From assembly GCA_046302715.1 (NCBI GenBank), contig JBKCHQ010000029.1, forward strand, positions 1-8,211: a stretch of 8,211 bases of DNA, in the 5' to 3' direction. Below are positions 6,343 to 8,211 of the stretch, one piece after another. Origin of the DNA: CAMCXT01 sp046302715. GTDB lineage: Bacteria; Bacteroidota; Bacteroidia; M30B66. The notes under the pieces are model-generated. The model had not been told where the DNA came from, made no database searches, and was given only the letters and a program-made list of their open reading frames with translations. The position numbers and the translations under genes were made by a program. Within the stretch, counting starts at the first letter, position 1; each line of letters begins with the position of its first letter.

Positions 6343-6887
6343 TCCGAAAGATTTACTATTCCTCTAATTTTTAAAATGCGGTAATTGCTGAAGTCCTGAT
6401 TCGATTCGAAACCATCGCCGTAAATTACTTCTTCTTTCGAGGTGATTTTAGAAAATTTATCCGATCGTATTTTCCCAGTTTTCTGATCCCAGATCAACTC
6501 CTCAGTATTGAGCCGTTTACCTTGAAGAGCATCATACATTTCAACATTATTACGGGCAATCATCTGCTCGGTTTTGGAATACGAAATGCCGTATCCGGCA
6601 GTCAAATTACCGCTTTGCTTGCCATCATCGCCATAGAAAAGCACTTTAACGCCTTGCTTAAATTCAACACGTTCGTTTTCGCCCAGATAGGTTTCGCGCA
6701 GCGGCGCATTTAAAACCGCTTTAAGTCGAGCACTATCGGTATAAACAATTTCAATATTGCGGGCCGTTGATACCGGAAATTCTTTATCGCTGGCCATTTT
6801 TTTCACCTCTACGGGATCGTTTTCGCACGATACCATAGCTAAAAAAATTAAGAGCAAACCTATTCGAAGCGGGTTCGGATAAACCAT
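6339..6887 (-). CDS. lptC: LPS export ABC transporter periplasmic protein LptC (lipoprotein form)
   Basis: LptC takes lipopolysaccharide from the LptB2FG transporter and passes it to LptA on the trans-envelope bridge. This 182-residue protein has a hydrophobic leader (residues 8-17, I-G-L-L-L-I-F-L-A-M) ending in a lipobox-like M-V-S-C with Cys21. That predicts a lipid-anchored form, usual in Bacteroidota, instead of the single transmembrane helix of E. coli LptC. The rest is beta-rich, matching the OstA/LptC jelly-roll. Recognisable stretches are A-R-L-K-A-V-L-N-A-P near 53-62, the repeated strand units N-L-T-A-G-Y-G and M-I-A-R-N-N-V-E-M-Y, and K-R-L-N-T-E-E-L-I-W-D with K-I-R-S-D after it. 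The start ATG at 6887 lies inside the end of the preceding barrel gene (28-base overlap); no usable later start would keep the signal peptide, so the overlap looks real. Confidence 0.88.
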   Translation of the reverse strand: MVYPNPLRIGLLLIFLAMVSCENDPVEVKKMASDKEFPVSTARNIEIVYTDSARLKAVLNAPLRETYLGENERVEFKQGVKVLFYGDDGKQSGNLTAGYGISYSKTEQMIARNNVEMYDALQGKRLNTEELIWDQKTGKIRSDKFSKITSKEEVIYGDGFESNQDFSNYRILKIRGIVNLSE

Positions 6888-8211
6888 CGGTCTGAAAGCG
6901 TGAAACTTATACTCAATCGAACAAAGCGTTCCTGCAAAAGTGTGGTAGAAACATTGCCACGCTGCCCCGCAGTTACTGCAAAATTAACCATGCTACGTAC
7001 CGGTTTACGATAATAGGTAGGTAAATCGAAAGGCAAGCCCATACCAAAGGTAATGGCTGTTTCCTCAACAGCTTGACCGCGCAGACTTAAATATCCGTCG
7101 GAATAATATCCTCCAATGCGATATTGCGCTTTCTTAAACAAACCACGGCGCACATTGGGATTGGGTGTCCACTGCAGGCCTGCACTATACACATTTTGAA
7201 TTTTAACCGAATCGGGTGCACCAAACACACTGAAGCCGCTCCAATCGGTGTAGCGCCACGAAGCGGTAAACAGCCATTTATTGCTGCTACTAGCCAAACT
7301 AAAGCCTGCTGCTATTTGAGAGGGCATAACTACTTTACCATTGTCTGAATTGCGCAGCAGCACAGTATCAACAATCGTGTTTAAATTGGAGGTGCCAAAA
7401 AATGACTCAGCGAGATAGGTTGAACTTCCCGAAATATGCGCCAACGGACGGTACGAAAAGCCTATTTTTAATTGTAAAGAATCTTTTTGCACACGGGCCG
7501 ACCGGCGGATTTTGGTGGTGTCGCTGCTCCAATGGGTTTTGCGAGTTTTAAAACAATGTTGAAAGGTAATGCCCGCCTTTGAATCGAAGCCGCTGATACG
7601 GTTGTTGCCCAAGATGCGCGAACCACGCACCAAACTTATTTGATCGGGGAAATACGTTTCAGAACTGTACTGTGTTTTACCAAAAAGGTATCTGAATTCG
7701 AAACCGAGCGCCAATGAATTGCCCAAACGGATACCATGGCTGCTTCCTAAGGCCGAAATACCTCCCGAACCGTTGTAATCAAAAAGCACTTGGCCTTCGC
7801 CTGTAGTTTCGGTACTGTCGCGCAAGGTGTACCCCATATTGGTAATGGGCATAAGATGTACCGATGTAATCCAGTATTTACGAAGAATAGGAAAAGCCAA
7901 AGCAAGCGAGCTGTATCCTGCATTGACCCCTCGAGCCGAACTTGCGGGCAGCGTGTAATCTTTAATTTCGCCCGTAAACGAACCTTCGAAAATACTCACC
8001 CCTCGGCCCAGTGAAGCCAATGAAGCGGGCTGATCGAGATTGAGCAACGAGGAATCGCTAAAGGCCACCAAATTTCCACCTAAAGCCTGTACCCATGAAG
8101 AAGGATTGGGAAGCTGATCGCCCAAGGTGTAGCGCCCAAATGGCGACTGACTTAAATTTTGGGCTTCCATCTTCAAACTCAACGGAAACATACCGAAAAG
8201 CATGCATATAA
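6860..8211 (-). CDS. Outer membrane beta-barrel protein, FadL/OmpP1-like (start lies beyond right edge)
   Basis: At least 447 residues are visible. The mature N-terminus reads S-P-F-G-R-Y-T-L-G-D, then A-L-G-G-N-L-V-A-F-S-D and L-N-L-D-Q-P-A-S-L-A-S-L. This pattern marks a large Bacteroidota family of outer membrane proteins related to FadL/OmpP1, in which an N-P-A-S segment precedes a 14-strand-type barrel. The remainder alternates polar and hydrophobic residues in strands, with many aromatics, and closes on a strand ending R-W-F-I-R-T-R-F-E, near the aromatic C-terminus expected of BAM substrates. The first in-window ATG is at 8203, but it would give a signal peptide with no basic n-region. 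The frame stays open to the edge (codons for Ile and Cys precede it), so the true start is probably just outside. First visible gene of the lptC operon. The ligand, if any, is unknown. Confidence 0.8.
   Translation of the reverse strand, partial: ICMLFGMFPLSLKMEAQNLSQSPFGRYTLGDQLPNPSSWVQALGGNLVAFSDSSLLNLDQPASLASLGRGVSIFEGSFTGEIKDYTLPASSARGVNAGYSSLALAFPILRKYWITSVHLMPITNMGYTLRDSTETTGEGQVLFDYNGSGGISALGSSHGIRLGNSLALGFEFRYLFGKTQYSSETYFPDQISLVRGSRILGNNRISGFDSKAGITFQHCFKTRKTHWSSDTTKIRRSARVQKDSLQLKIGFSYRPLAHISGSSTYLAESFFGTSNLNTIVDTVLLRNSDNGKVVMPSQIAAGFSLASSSNKWLFTASWRYTDWSGFSVFGAPDSVKIQNVYSAGLQWTPNPNVRRGLFKKAQYRIGGYYSDGYLSLRGQAVEETAITFGMGLPFDLPTYYRKPVRSMVNFAVTAGQRGNVSTTLLQERFVRLSISFTLSDRWFIRTRFE

Overview
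The window looks like chromosomal DNA from a member of the phylum Bacteroidota; the order cannot be fixed from the sequence. Evidence: a FadL-like outer membrane barrel with the N-terminal S-P-F-x-R-Y-x-L-G-D signature common in this phylum, a lipoprotein LptC beside it, signal peptides ending in A-Q, few Shine-Dalgarno sites, and a TTG / TAnnTTTG promoter of the Bacteroidota sigma type ahead of purL. Most genes are near 45-50% GC by hand counts of sample lines. One gene (764-1978) is far more AT-rich.

Layout. The left edge (1-106, minus) holds the signal peptide and first mature residues of an exported protein, probably an S9A prolyl oligopeptidase. Diverging from it is a carboxymuconolactone decarboxylase (CMD) family gene (264-707, plus). 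Its first ~30 codons are readable upstream only if one base is skipped near 200-202, so the gene is frameshifted or carries a sequence error. Next on the plus strand is an unrecognised secreted coiled-coil protein (764-1978) in AT-rich DNA. It meets the rest of the window, all on the minus strand, in a convergent junction at about 1979-2044.

The minus-strand block, read right to left, has two transcription units. The first is an outer membrane beta-barrel protein (open at the right edge), lptC, and a 68-residue two-helix membrane protein, with overlaps of 28 and 4 bases; its theme is envelope and LPS export. The second is purL, radC, meaB, with overlaps of 8 bases and 1 base and a recognisable promoter before purL. 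It joins purine synthesis, a JAMM-domain protein of unsettled role, and the GTPase chaperone of methylmalonyl-CoA mutase. The tight overlaps imply co-transcription; no functional link is obvious.

I found no rRNA, tRNA, CRISPR array, insertion sequence, att site or phage gene. No stretch above 300 bases lacks a gene. I found no convincing new system. The strongest leads are the AT-rich orphan coiled-coil gene, the frameshifted CMD gene, and the set of alternating short inverted repeats before purL.
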